Positions 12,676 through 20,393 of a stretch of DNA of 64,000 nt are shown in pieces. The notes under the pieces are model-generated. The model made no database searches. It was given only the letters and a program-made list of their open reading frames with translations, and was not told where the DNA came from. A program made the translations under genes and the position numbers. Each line of letters opens with the position of its first letter. Position 1 is the stretch's first letter. The stretch comes from Corallococcus sp. EGB. Lineage in GTDB: Bacteria; Myxococcota; Myxococcia; Myxococcales; Myxococcaceae. Location: positions 3,224,001 to 3,288,000 of the forward strand of contig NZ_CP079946.1 of NCBI RefSeq assembly GCF_019968905.1, read 5' to 3'.

Positions 12676-14838
12676 ATGCGTTTCGTCTGCGACAGCTGCC
12701 GCGCGCAGTACATGATCAGCGACGACAAGGTTGGCCCGAAGGGGGTCAAGCTGCGTTGCAAGAAGTGTGGTCACACCATCCTGGTGAGGCCCGCCGGGGC
12801 AACCGCGGCGAAGGAGGGCGGGGCGGAAGCCACCGCGTCCACGGAGACCAAGGGCAGCACCGCGGAGGCGAACGCGAACGCGCCGCGCATCGTGGAGCCC
12901 ACCGGCAACGGGATGCCTGCCTCGCTGGGCACACCGCCGGAGGGCGGCCTCTTCACGGACGTGGAAGAGGATGAGATTGGCGCGGTCTTCGACCAGGTCC
13001 TGAGCACGGGCTCGCAGAAGCTCAAGGCCGCGGAAGCGGAGGCGGAGGCCAAGGCCGCGAAGGCGGAGGCCGTGCGCAAGCTCGCCGAGGCCGAGGCCGC
13101 GGAGCCATCACCGGAAGAGAAGGCCGCCGCCGCGCAACACGAGTGGTACGTCGCCATCGACGAGAAGCAGGTGGGCCCCTGGACGGTGGAGAAGGTCAAG
13201 GATGCCTGGGACCGCGGCGAGGTGGGCCCGGACAACCTCTGCTGGCGTTCGGGCTTCAGCGACTGGATTCCCCTGTCGGAGACGGCGGAGCTGGCGTCGG
13301 TGCTGGCGCCGCGTCCGGCCAAGCCGGTCATTGTCGCGCCCGCGCCGGTGACCACGTCGTCGCCCACGCTGCCCGCTGGTCCAGTGGAGTCCGCCTTCAG
13401 CGCGGGCAGCTCCCGTCCGGGCTCGGGTGGAAACTCCGCGGCACCGGATGAGCCGGTGGGCTGGAAGCCCTCGGCCGCGAGCGTGCTGGCCTCGCTGGTG
13501 AAGGAGGAGAACGACGCCCTCACCAAGCCGCCGCCGCGTCCGGCGCCGTCGCTGGAGCGCGAGCCGTTGTCGCAGTCACGCCTCCTGGACGTGCCCATGC
13601 CGCCGCCGGAGCCGGTGTCCTCGCCGGCGATGCCCGGGGCCATGATGGCCGCCGCAGCGCCGGCGATGGCCGCGCCCACGGCCTACGCGCCGCAGCAGCC
13701 GCAGGGCTACGCGCCGCAGCAGCCGGTCCCGCAGCAGTACGCGCCGCAGCAGCCCGTGGCCTATGCGCCGCCGCAGGCGCAGATGCCGTACGGACAGCAG
13801 CCGCAGGGCTATCCGCCTCCAGGGTATCCGGCGGCCTATCCCCCTCCCGCGGCGGCACCGGCGGGCGGCAAGGGCCGCATGGGGATGATGGTCGCGGTGA
13901 CGGCGGGCGTGCTGGTGATGGCGGGCGCGGCGGTCGTCTTCGTCGCGCGCGGCAATTCGTCCGAGCGCCCCGCGGAGCCGCCGGTCCAGGCCGCGGCCGC
14001 GCCGACGCCCAAGGTGGAGATTCCGCCCATGCCGCCGCCTCCCGCGGCGGTGCAGACGCCGCCTCCCACCGCAGCGGTGCAGCCCGCGGCGACGCCGCCT
14101 CCGCCCGCGGGGACGTCTCCTGTGGAAGGCACCGCGACGGCTGCCGCGGGGACGCCGACCGCCGCTGGCACTCCGGCCGCGGCAGGGGGAACGCCTCCTG
14201 TTGCCGCGCCTGCAGTGGCAACGGCTCCGGCCTCCACTCCTCCTCCGCCCGTGGCGGAGGTGAAGCCTGCTTCCGCGGCTTCCAACCTGGGGACGGCGGT
14301 GGCGCGAGTGGAGCCGCGCAACCATCGCAAGTCGGGCGCCAGCGGAGGCCGAGGCTCCCAGCGGGATGACGACGAGGGCGACGCGATCACCGTGTCGAAG
14401 CCCTCCGCTTCATCGGCTTCTTCGTCGAGCTCCAACTCCAACGGCGGGGATGACGACTTCGACGAGCTGTTCGGCACGAAGAAGGCGCCCGCGAAGCCGG
14501 CGAGCAAGCCGACGGCGACGGCCTACATCCCGCCGGAGCCGGGCGGCGGCACGCCTGAGCGCCTGCAGCAGTCGGACATCATGCAGGTGGTGCTGAACAA
14601 CAAGCCTGCCATCGTGAAGTGCGTGAACGAGCAGAAGCAGAAGGATCCGTCGCTGAGCGGCAAGCTGGTGATGCGCTGGACCGTCCAGACGAGTGGCAAG
14701 ACGACGAACGTGTCATGCCGCACGGATGAGTTCCGCTCGAGCTACATGGCCACGTGCATCACGGGGCTCATCAAGAGCTGGTCGTTCCCGAAGCACCAGA
14801 AGCAGGGCGACCCCATCGACTTCCCGTTCACGTTCTGA
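12676..14838 (+). CDS. gltJ: GltJ/AgmX-like inner-membrane gliding motility protein (zinc ribbon, GYF, TM, TonB-like C-terminus)
   Basis: A 720-residue protein with four parts. Residues 1-31 form an MJ0042-type zinc ribbon with CxxC pairs C5/C8 and C28/C31. Residues about 156-212 form a GYF_2-type domain (EWYVAIDEKQVGPWTVEKV and the SDWIPL motif). After a Pro/Gln/Tyr-rich linker, one transmembrane helix lies at about 402-424. Beyond it are a Pro/Ala-rich periplasmic stretch and a C-terminal AgmX/PglI-type domain (about 630-720) with two cysteines. This order is the one described for M. xanthus GltJ, where the cytoplasmic zinc ribbon and GYF domain respond to the GTPase MglA and the periplasmic tail works with the outer-membrane Glt proteins. 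The ATG at 12676 is chosen because it places the zinc ribbon at the very N-terminus; an in-frame GTG at 12616 would add 20 residues with no family counterpart. It lies 136 bases after gltI, probably in one operon. Confidence 0.92.
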   Translation: MRFVCDSCRAQYMISDDKVGPKGVKLRCKKCGHTILVRPAGATAAKEGGAEATASTETKGSTAEANANAPRIVEPTGNGMPASLGTPPEGGLFTDVEEDEIGAVFDQVLSTGSQKLKAAEAEAEAKAAKAEAVRKLAEAEAAEPSPEEKAAAAQHEWYVAIDEKQVGPWTVEKVKDAWDRGEVGPDNLCWRSGFSDWIPLSETAELASVLAPRPAKPVIVAPAPVTTSSPTLPAGPVESAFSAGSSRPGSGGNSAAPDEPVGWKPSAASVLASLVKEENDALTKPPPRPAPSLEREPLSQSRLLDVPMPPPEPVSSPAMPGAMMAAAAPAMAAPTAYAPQQPQGYAPQQPVPQQYAPQQPVAYAPPQAQMPYGQQPQGYPPPGYPAAYPPPAAAPAGGKGRMGMMVAVTAGVLVMAGAAVVFVARGNSSERPAEPPVQAAAAPTPKVEIPPMPPPPAAVQTPPPTAAVQPAATPPPPAGTSPVEGTATAAAGTPTAAGTPAAAGGTPPVAAPAVATAPASTPPPPVAEVKPASAASNLGTAVARVEPRNHRKSGASGGRGSQRDDDEGDAITVSKPSASSASSSSSNSNGGDDDFDELFGTKKAPAKPASKPTATAYIPPEPGGGTPERLQQSDIMQVVLNNKPAIVKCVNEQKQKDPSLSGKLVMRWTVQTSGKTTNVSCRTDEFRSSYMATCITGLIKSWSFPKHQKQGDPIDFPFTF

Positions 14839-14847
14839 GCGCTCGGG

Positions 14848-14881
14848 ATGACATCGCCGTCATGTATGACGGCGATGTCAT
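14848..14881 (+). terminator. Terminator of the glt operon
   Basis: A perfect 16-bp inverted repeat (arms 14848-14863 and 14866-14881) has a 2-base centre and begins ten bases after the gltJ stop. It is followed by TTCTGTCGT. The T tract is poor, but stem length and position make it a convincing 3' end for the gltI-gltJ transcript. Confidence 0.8.
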
Positions 14882-14952
14882 TCTGTCGTGCAACCGGATT
14901 GTGCGCTTTCGTGAACAGTGAATATCCCCCCGGGTGAGCCGTTGTAAGGTCG

Positions 14953-14969
14953 GTCAACACTCGTTGACA
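14953..14969 (+). promoter_or_regulatory. Palindrome overlapping a TTGACA -35 element
   Basis: GTCAAC-ACTC-GTTGAC (14953-14968) is a perfect inverted repeat. Its right arm overlaps TTGACA (14964-14969), a perfect -35 hexamer. The matching -10 is poor (ACTAAA at 14986-14991, 16-base spacer). It lies about 100 bases before the Cys-rich lipoprotein start, where a promoter is needed after the glt terminator. Confidence 0.4.
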
Positions 14970-15071
14970 CGTCTGGAGCGAGAGGACTAAAGCCGCTCGA
15001 CTTCAAACCCGGTGTCTGGAGTCACGTGGCCGGAGGCACCGGGCGACGTAACCTTCAGGAGGAAGTTCCGA

Positions 15072-15983
15072 ATGCAGCTGCGCAAGATGATGGTGATGCT
15101 CGCCGCGTTGAGCTCGATGAGCCTGGCGCTCACGGCCTGTGGCGATGACAAGACGACGACGGAGACCTGTACGTCGGACACCGACTGTTCCTCCAATTTC
15201 TGCAACACGTCCGCTGGCGTGTGCATGGACACCTGCGAGAGCGGCTCGGACTGCCCTGACACCGAGAAGAACTGCGCCGTGCTGGCCGGTTCGAGCAAGA
15301 CGCAGAAGGTCTGCCAGTGCCAGACCAACCAGCTGTGCAACTCGGGCAGCTCCACGGACCTGGTCTGCGGCACCGTCTCCAAGCGCTGCGAGGAGCCCGG
15401 CTCCACCCCCGCGGGCTGCACCAAGGACGCGGACTGCGGCTCCGGCAACACCTGCAACACCGCCACGGGCGTGTGCAGCCCGGCCGCGACGACCTGCACG
15501 GGCGAGGGCCAGGCGACCTGCGCGTACGGGAGCTTCTGCAGCGCGAACAAGTGCACCGCGGTGCCGGCGCCTTCCTGCGACAACTTCAATCCTGCGAAGG
15601 GTGGCAAGGCGCCCGTCTGGAACGTCAGCAGCTCTACCGGGCCGATCATCTACAGCATCACCAAGCTGACCTGGGGTGCTGACGTCGTTTCTCCGGCGTT
15701 CTGCTCTTCCGGCGACACCCTTCGGGCTGAGGTCAAGGCCTATGCTCAGACGGCGGGCACCTTCCCTCCGCAGAAGTCCAACCTCCAGGGCCTCTTCTAC
15801 GTGACGGTGAACGGGAACCAGCAGGACGGTGCGTCCCTGATTCGCCCCTCTGGCTACACTCCGTCCTCGGACGGCAAGAGCGCGACGCTCATCATGAACT
15901 TCTGCCCTGGCAGCATCTCCACCATCTCGCTGGGCCTGTACTTCACCGGCGGCAACGAGATCTGCAGCCAGCTGTCGAAGTAG
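15072..15983 (+). CDS. Cys-rich lipoprotein of unknown function
   Basis: A 303-residue predicted lipoprotein. A charged MQLRK start and hydrophobic stretch end in the lipobox L-T-A-C at Cys23, followed by GDD. Residues about 30-180 hold many evenly spaced cysteines in short units of the type CTSDTDC...CNT..GVC, an EGF-like/Dickkopf-like pattern common in myxobacterial surface proteins. The C-terminal 120 residues contain few cysteines and look like a beta-rich domain. It probably sits on the outer membrane. The start is set by a good ribosome-binding site (AGGAGGA at 15057-15063), and a 20-codon upstream extension is ignored. It has its own promoter candidate and terminator, so it is probably monocistronic. 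No function can be assigned from the sequence. Confidence 0.85.
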   Translation: MQLRKMMVMLAALSSMSLALTACGDDKTTTETCTSDTDCSSNFCNTSAGVCMDTCESGSDCPDTEKNCAVLAGSSKTQKVCQCQTNQLCNSGSSTDLVCGTVSKRCEEPGSTPAGCTKDADCGSGNTCNTATGVCSPAATTCTGEGQATCAYGSFCSANKCTAVPAPSCDNFNPAKGGKAPVWNVSSSTGPIIYSITKLTWGADVVSPAFCSSGDTLRAEVKAYAQTAGTFPPQKSNLQGLFYVTVNGNQQDGASLIRPSGYTPSSDGKSATLIMNFCPGSISTISLGLYFTGGNEICSQLSK

Positions 15984-16021
15984 AGCCCCAGGGGCTGCTG
16001 TAGGCCCAGTTCAAGATGTCT

Positions 16022-16058
16022 AGCCTCGTCCCATTGGGTTGGGACGGGGCTTTCTCTT
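16022..16058 (+). terminator. Rho-independent terminator after the Cys-rich lipoprotein gene
   Basis: Arms AGCCTCGTCCCA (16022-16033) and TGGGACGGGGCT (16040-16051) form a 12-bp stem with one wobble and a 6-base loop, followed by TTCTCTTT. This is a classic intrinsic terminator shape 38 bases after the stop. Confidence 0.8.
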
Positions 16059-16190
16059 TAGATGCGGAACATGCTGCCGGTGAGTGGCGCTCGCGAGGAA
16101 TCACGGATGAATTTGCCGAGTGCTTATGCGTTCTTGAGGGTGGCGGCCTTGAAGAGGCCCCTCGCCGTCTTGCAAGGAAAGGAAGCATCC

Positions 16191-16673
16191 ATGTTTCTGA
16201 AGCAGGCTCCCCAACTTCTCATCGCGTCCATGCTGGCTTTTTCCGCAACGAGCCTCGCAGCGGAAGGGCAGTTGTCCTGCCCAGCGGGGTCCTCCCAGAA
16301 GGGCAAGGCGGGTAGGGATGAGGCTGTCTATTGCGTGAAGGCGAATCAGAAGGCGGGCGAGCCAGTCATCCACGGCGCCTACGTGGACTACTGGCCCAAC
16401 GGGCAGAAGCAGTCGGAAGGACAGTTCCTGAACGGATTCCGCTCGGGTCACTGGACATTCTGGGACGCGAACGGGGTCAAGACCGGCGAGACGGACTTCG
16501 CCGAAGGCGACTATCACGGCACCCGCGTTCAGTTCTTCGCCAATGGCAAGCCGAAGATGGTCGAGCAGTACCAGAAGGGCTTCCGGGACGGCACGGTCCA
16601 GGAGCTGAGCGAGGACGGCAATGTCGTCCGTGAAAGCCGCTTCGAGAACGGCAAGGAAGTCGCCGCCAAGTAG
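16191..16673 (+). CDS. Secreted MORN-repeat (MORN_2 type) protein
   Basis: A 160-residue protein with an N-terminal signal peptide (MFLKQAPQLL... to SLAA, probable cleavage near residue 24). It is followed by four to five MORN_2-type repeats of about 22-24 residues, such as 'YWPNGQKQSEGQFLNGFRSG' and 'FFANGKPKMVEQYQKGFRDG'. Such repeats form elongated beta-hairpin sheets in bacterial secreted and periplasmic proteins; no catalytic residues are evident. The ATG at 16191 has a purine-rich binding site (AAGGAAAGGAAG) just upstream, and the signal peptide begins there; the open frame continues upstream but is not needed. It lies between two intrinsic terminators, so it is transcribed alone. The role is unknown, possibly binding to the cell surface or a partner protein. 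Confidence 0.8.
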   Translation: MFLKQAPQLLIASMLAFSATSLAAEGQLSCPAGSSQKGKAGRDEAVYCVKANQKAGEPVIHGAYVDYWPNGQKQSEGQFLNGFRSGHWTFWDANGVKTGETDFAEGDYHGTRVQFFANGKPKMVEQYQKGFRDGTVQELSEDGNVVRESRFENGKEVAAK

Positions 16674-16692
16674 GCAGGCGGACGTGGTCAGG

Positions 16693-16728
16693 AGGGCCCC
16701 AGCCTGCTTCCAGGCCGGGGCCCTTTCC
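16693..16728 (+). terminator. Rho-independent terminator after the MORN-repeat gene
   Basis: Arms 16693-16706 and 16711-16724 form a 14-bp stem (AGGGCCCCAGCCTG with one mismatch) and a 4-base loop, CTTC. TTTCC follows at once. It lies 20 bases after the stop. Confidence 0.8.
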
Positions 16729-16774
16729 ATTGCGGGGCTTTCCCTCGGGTCTCCAGCCAGATAGGAACAACTCT

Positions 16775-17875
16775 GTGAAGGCCCCCTCTCTCGTTCCAGT
16801 CCTCTCCGCTGTCCCTGTCTGCACGGTGCCGCAGATGGGACTGCGTGAACTTGAGCGTATCCGGCTCATCCTGAGAGGTGGCTCGGTCATCGACTGGCGG
16901 CGCATGCACTTCCAGACGCGGGACGAGGTGGACCGGTTCCTGCGCCTCTGCCAGTTGGACGTGTCGCGGCCCTACGACGATGCCTGGGCCCGGATGGTGC
17001 TCGCTGATGCCGTGGAGTACCTGCGCAAGACCTTCGACTACCGGGTCGCGGACGCGGTGGCACAGCCGGAAGAACTCCATGACCTCTTCCTCTTCGCTTC
17101 AGGGGCGAAGGGCCTTGCCCGCTACCGGCGGATTGCCTGCATCGTGCTGAAGGTGATGCACGTCATCCAGCACATCGAAGGGCGAGATCTCCTCTTCCGG
17201 CTCGCCGCCTCGGAGGCGGAGCTGGCGGAGATGGTCACGGAGAAGGTGCTGGGCGTTGCTCGTGAGATGAAGGAGATGGGCTTGCCCATCGTGGAGTTCG
17301 CCCACTCCATCAAGACGCGGGACTCTTTGATCACGAAGCTGATAGCGAAGAAGGAGACAGTGGCGGCGCAGGTCTACGACCGCACTCGGTTTCGCGTCAT
17401 CACCCGCAAGCGGGAGGATCTGTTGCCGGTCCTTTACTTTCTGACGCAGCGTCTGTTCCCCTTCAACTTCGTCGTCCCGGGACAGACGGAGAACTCGCTA
17501 CTGCCGTTCAAGGGACTCCTGGAGGAGAATCCTCACTTCGAGCAGTTCATCCCCCAACTCCACCTGGACCGGGACTTCGAGGACCGTGAGGACCGGACGG
17601 GGAACGCCTTCTCTGGGGATTCCTACCGGGTCCTCAACTTCGTCGTGGACCTTCCGCTGCGCATGGACCCCTATCTGCCTCCGCCTGAGAGCGACACCCG
17701 CCCCCGGAAGGGGCGAGTCACATTCGCGCTTGTCGAATTCCAGATCGCGGACGAGGAAACAGCTCGCAGAAATGAGCTGGGTGACAACGCTCACGAAAGC
17801 TACAAACGACGTCAAAAACGACGTGTCCTCAGTCGCTTGAGCCGTGGATTGGTCGTGCCTAAGCGACATGGGTAG
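16775..17875 (+). CDS. Probable RelA/SpoT-fold protein of unknown activity
   Basis: About 366 residues, with no signal peptide or membrane segment. The middle and C-terminal parts follow the order of motifs in Rel/Spo nucleotidyltransferases: a basic 'IKTRDSLITKL' segment, then 'VYDRTRFRVITRK', a FNFVVPGQTENSL loop, a beta-rich 'SYRVLNFVVDL' segment and 'ALVEFQIADE', which matches the conserved E-Q-I motif. The residues around them differ from true (p)ppGpp synthetases, so the substrate is uncertain. I believe it belongs to a conserved deltaproteobacterial hypothetical family. The GTG at 16775 is preferred because AGGA lies 8 bases upstream, while an ATG at 16730 abuts the preceding terminator; ATG 16835 is another option. 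The last about 130 bases are visibly poorer in GC than the rest. Confidence 0.6.
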   Translation: MKAPSLVPVLSAVPVCTVPQMGLRELERIRLILRGGSVIDWRRMHFQTRDEVDRFLRLCQLDVSRPYDDAWARMVLADAVEYLRKTFDYRVADAVAQPEELHDLFLFASGAKGLARYRRIACIVLKVMHVIQHIEGRDLLFRLAASEAELAEMVTEKVLGVAREMKEMGLPIVEFAHSIKTRDSLITKLIAKKETVAAQVYDRTRFRVITRKREDLLPVLYFLTQRLFPFNFVVPGQTENSLLPFKGLLEENPHFEQFIPQLHLDRDFEDREDRTGNAFSGDSYRVLNFVVDLPLRMDPYLPPPESDTRPRKGRVTFALVEFQIADEETARRNELGDNAHESYKRRQKRRVLSRLSRGLVVPKRHG

Positions 17876-19260
17876 CCAATCAATCGTAAAAGCACCCAGG
17901 CAAAAATATTAGTGACGCGTGAGTAATGGCGCACTGTCTGACGGTTTCCCATATATCCACTGGGCTTCCGTCAAGTCCGCTAGAGTTGGTGAATTGCTGG
18001 CCCGCTCTGTTTACGTTCGACCTGTTGGTCCATCCAGCACGAAGAGTACGGTGATTGCAGGTGGCGCAGGCCCTCATTGGCGAAGGCCTGAGCCACTGCT
18101 TGGGGGACGCCTGTTGATTAGCGGTTGATTCGAACAGTGTAAATGCTTGCTGCGTTGGCATCTGCTTCAATCCAGGCAATGAACGGCTGGGCCGCTGAGT
18201 TCATGGCCACGGATGGACTGAAGGCAGGGGTGTTTTGCGCCGCCAGAGCATTCAACTGAGGGTCAAGCGTCTGCCAGGAGTCGCCGACCCACTGACTGAC
18301 GAAGATGCTCCGCTCGGTATTGATTACGCCACTCCAGACAAGAATGTGGGGGGCGCCAGTGCCAAGGGCGAAGCTCGGACGACTGTTGCCCGTTGAGTTG
18401 ACGCTGATATTCAGTGGAGAGGTCCAGGTGCTTCCATTCCAACGCGACCAATAGATCTGACCATCTGTGTTGGGTTCAGCCGTATCGCTCTGAGCCCACG
18501 CGACCCAAGGCTGCAGAGATGCATCCACGGCCACCGATGGAGTGTACGCCTTGGCTCCAAGAGTTATTCCTCCCAACGGGGCTCCATTGTTTGGAAGGAC
18601 GGCGATGGAGCGTAAGCTCGTGGTGTCGTCGTAGGTGGAGTATGCGGTGAAGAAGTTGTTTCCGGACGCTGCAACGGAAATCGACGCGGCATGGTAGTGA
18701 GTGCTCGGTTGTGCCGGATGGAGATCCGCCCATGCTGAACCAGACGGTGGGAGCGAAAAGCCTTGAACGAGTCCGTTGTTGTCGGAAGACTCACAGACGT
18801 GAAGGAACAGGTTTCCATTGGTGTCAAAGGCCAGTGATGGACTGGATGGGTATTGCGTGCTGCCTGTCGTAAGGGGTGCTGATGGAAGCACGGCCCAGGC
18901 GTCTCCTGTCCACTGACGGAGGAAGAGGATTTGCTCTCGCCCGTTTCCGGACTTCTCTGTCCATGCGACGACAGGCTGGTTCTGGGGAGAAATTGTCAGG
19001 GTGGGCTTTACGGCATCGGTTCCAGCTCCTGCCAATCCACTCAAGCCAGTGCCCAGCATGGACCATGTCGAACCCGTCCATCGGGCCACATAGACATTCT
19101 TGTTCAACCCGTCTGATTCCACCCATGCGAGTACGGGCTGATCGTTTCGATCCATCTTCAATATGACGTCTTCCGCTGAGGTCTTTCCTTCAACGGCGCT
19201 GAGAGCTCCACCAACGGGGAGCCAGGTGGGGACTGAGAAGGACCAGGTTAGAGGAGTCGT
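17740..19260. other. Low-GC patch across two convergent gene ends
   Basis: Hand counts of single 60-base lines give 50% GC at 17761, 47% at 17881, 55% at 18601 and 52% at 18781, against 62% at 19201 and 70% at 19741. The patch covers the 3' end of the RelA/SpoT-fold gene, the 242-base gap 17876-18117 and the C-terminal half of the Ig-domain lipoprotein gene. In the gap I see only a weak 6-bp hairpin (CAGGCC / GGCCTG) at about 18067-18090, and no gene. Confidence 0.6.
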
Positions 19261-20232
19261 CGCTGCGTTCCCCGCTAGATCCGTCAGAGCACTTGTGGTG
19301 GCGGTGAGGTCGACCTGAACCGTGCTGGGCGCGGTCAGCGCGCTCAGCGGCGTCACGGTCAGCGTCCTGCCGTCAGCAGAAAGCGCCACGGACTTCGGGA
19401 TGGCATCCCCGGTCCCCGTCTTGAGTCCCACCGCCGCCTCCGTCACGGAGAGCGGGTTCATGGGTTCACTGAAGGTGACCTGGATGGCGTCATGGACGCC
19501 CACCGTCGCTGCGTCCTTGGCCGGTAGGAAGGACGCCACGGTGGGCGCGGTCCGGTCCACAATGACCGTCCTGGGCGCACTGGTGAAGACGGCTCCGCCG
19601 CGGGTCGCGCGAACTGACAGCTGGTACGTGCCCTCCGCCTCGTGGGTGGTGTCCCAGGTGAACGAATAGGGGTTCCCCGTGGGCTTCACGAGCACCGTGG
19701 TGTCCTTCAGGATCTCCACGTTGTCTGCCGTGCCCCCTTCCACGGTGAACTGGAGGAGCAGTGGGCCTCGCGTGTAGGCCTTCCCGGGCGTGGGCACGAC
19801 CCAGTTCACCACCAGGTCTCCGGGCTTGCCGACCGTCACCGTCAGCGTGGCCTGCTTCGTGACCGTGCCACTCTTGGCCTGGAGCGTCAGCGTGTAGGGG
19901 CCGGGTGCGGTGCTCGTTCCAACGCGGATGCTCAGGGTCGCGCGCGTCTCTCCCTTGGGCAGGGTGGACGCCTGGAGCTCGATGCCCGCGGGCGGGGACA
20001 TCAGGCTCCAGGTGATGGCTCCACCGGTGGTGTCCGTCCACGCAAGTTGGACGTTGCAATCCAGGGTTCCTCCCGGGAGGACCTGCTCCTGGACAGGTGC
20101 CGCCGTGAAAGTGAAGTCCGCATCGGGGTCCGCCGGGTTCTCCTTGGGCGGGTTCTCGATGGGGGGAACGTCAATGCATGCGGGGCTCAGGCCGATGCAG
20201 CTCAACAGCAACAGGTGTTTCAGGTGGGGCAT
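18118..20232 (-). CDS. Ig-domain lipoprotein with a C-terminal propeller-like repeat region
   Basis: A 704-residue predicted lipoprotein. The ATG at 20232 opens a signal peptide ending in S-P-A-C (Cys19); the frame also continues upstream to 20298 but that extension lacks signal character. After an acidic spacer come beta-sandwich stretches. One is a putative-Ig repeat with the lead-in 'GKPGDLVVNWVVP'. The next, about residues 240-350, matches the Big_5 bacterial Ig type (DRTAPTVASFLPAKDAATVG, then SADGRTLTVTP and DLAGN). The last 340 residues repeat a unit of the form 'QPVLAWVE...VYVARWTGSTW', as in Asp-box or Kelch-like propellers. It is probably displayed on the cell surface for binding. 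Codon use and GC change near 19270, close to the junction of the Ig and propeller parts, which suggests a composite origin. Confidence 0.8.
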   Translation of the reverse strand: MPHLKHLLLLSCIGLSPACIDVPPIENPPKENPADPDADFTFTAAPVQEQVLPGGTLDCNVQLAWTDTTGGAITWSLMSPPAGIELQASTLPKGETRATLSIRVGTSTAPGPYTLTLQAKSGTVTKQATLTVTVGKPGDLVVNWVVPTPGKAYTRGPLLLQFTVEGGTADNVEILKDTTVLVKPTGNPYSFTWDTTHEAEGTYQLSVRATRGGAVFTSAPRTVIVDRTAPTVASFLPAKDAATVGVHDAIQVTFSEPMNPLSVTEAAVGLKTGTGDAIPKSVALSADGRTLTVTPLSALTAPSTVQVDLTATTSALTDLAGNAATTPLTWSFSVPTWLPVGGALSAVEGKTSAEDVILKMDRNDQPVLAWVESDGLNKNVYVARWTGSTWSMLGTGLSGLAGAGTDAVKPTLTISPQNQPVVAWTEKSGNGREQILFLRQWTGDAWAVLPSAPLTTGSTQYPSSPSLAFDTNGNLFLHVCESSDNNGLVQGFSLPPSGSAWADLHPAQPSTHYHAASISVAASGNNFFTAYSTYDDTTSLRSIAVLPNNGAPLGGITLGAKAYTPSVAVDASLQPWVAWAQSDTAEPNTDGQIYWSRWNGSTWTSPLNISVNSTGNSRPSFALGTGAPHILVWSGVINTERSIFVSQWVGDSWQTLDPQLNALAAQNTPAFSPSVAMNSAAQPFIAWIEADANAASIYTVRINR

Positions 20233-20393
20233 GGGGGCGTGTTCTGCAAGGTCGGGACCGGGCTGGTCCCGAGCGAGAACACTGCCATGCCCGTCCACGA
20301 AACAGGATGGGCGTCCGGAAACACGTCTGCCCGCCGCCCCCGGGCTTCGGGTGGGGACGCGCGGGCAGGGGATTCACCGCGGAGGCCTTGGGC

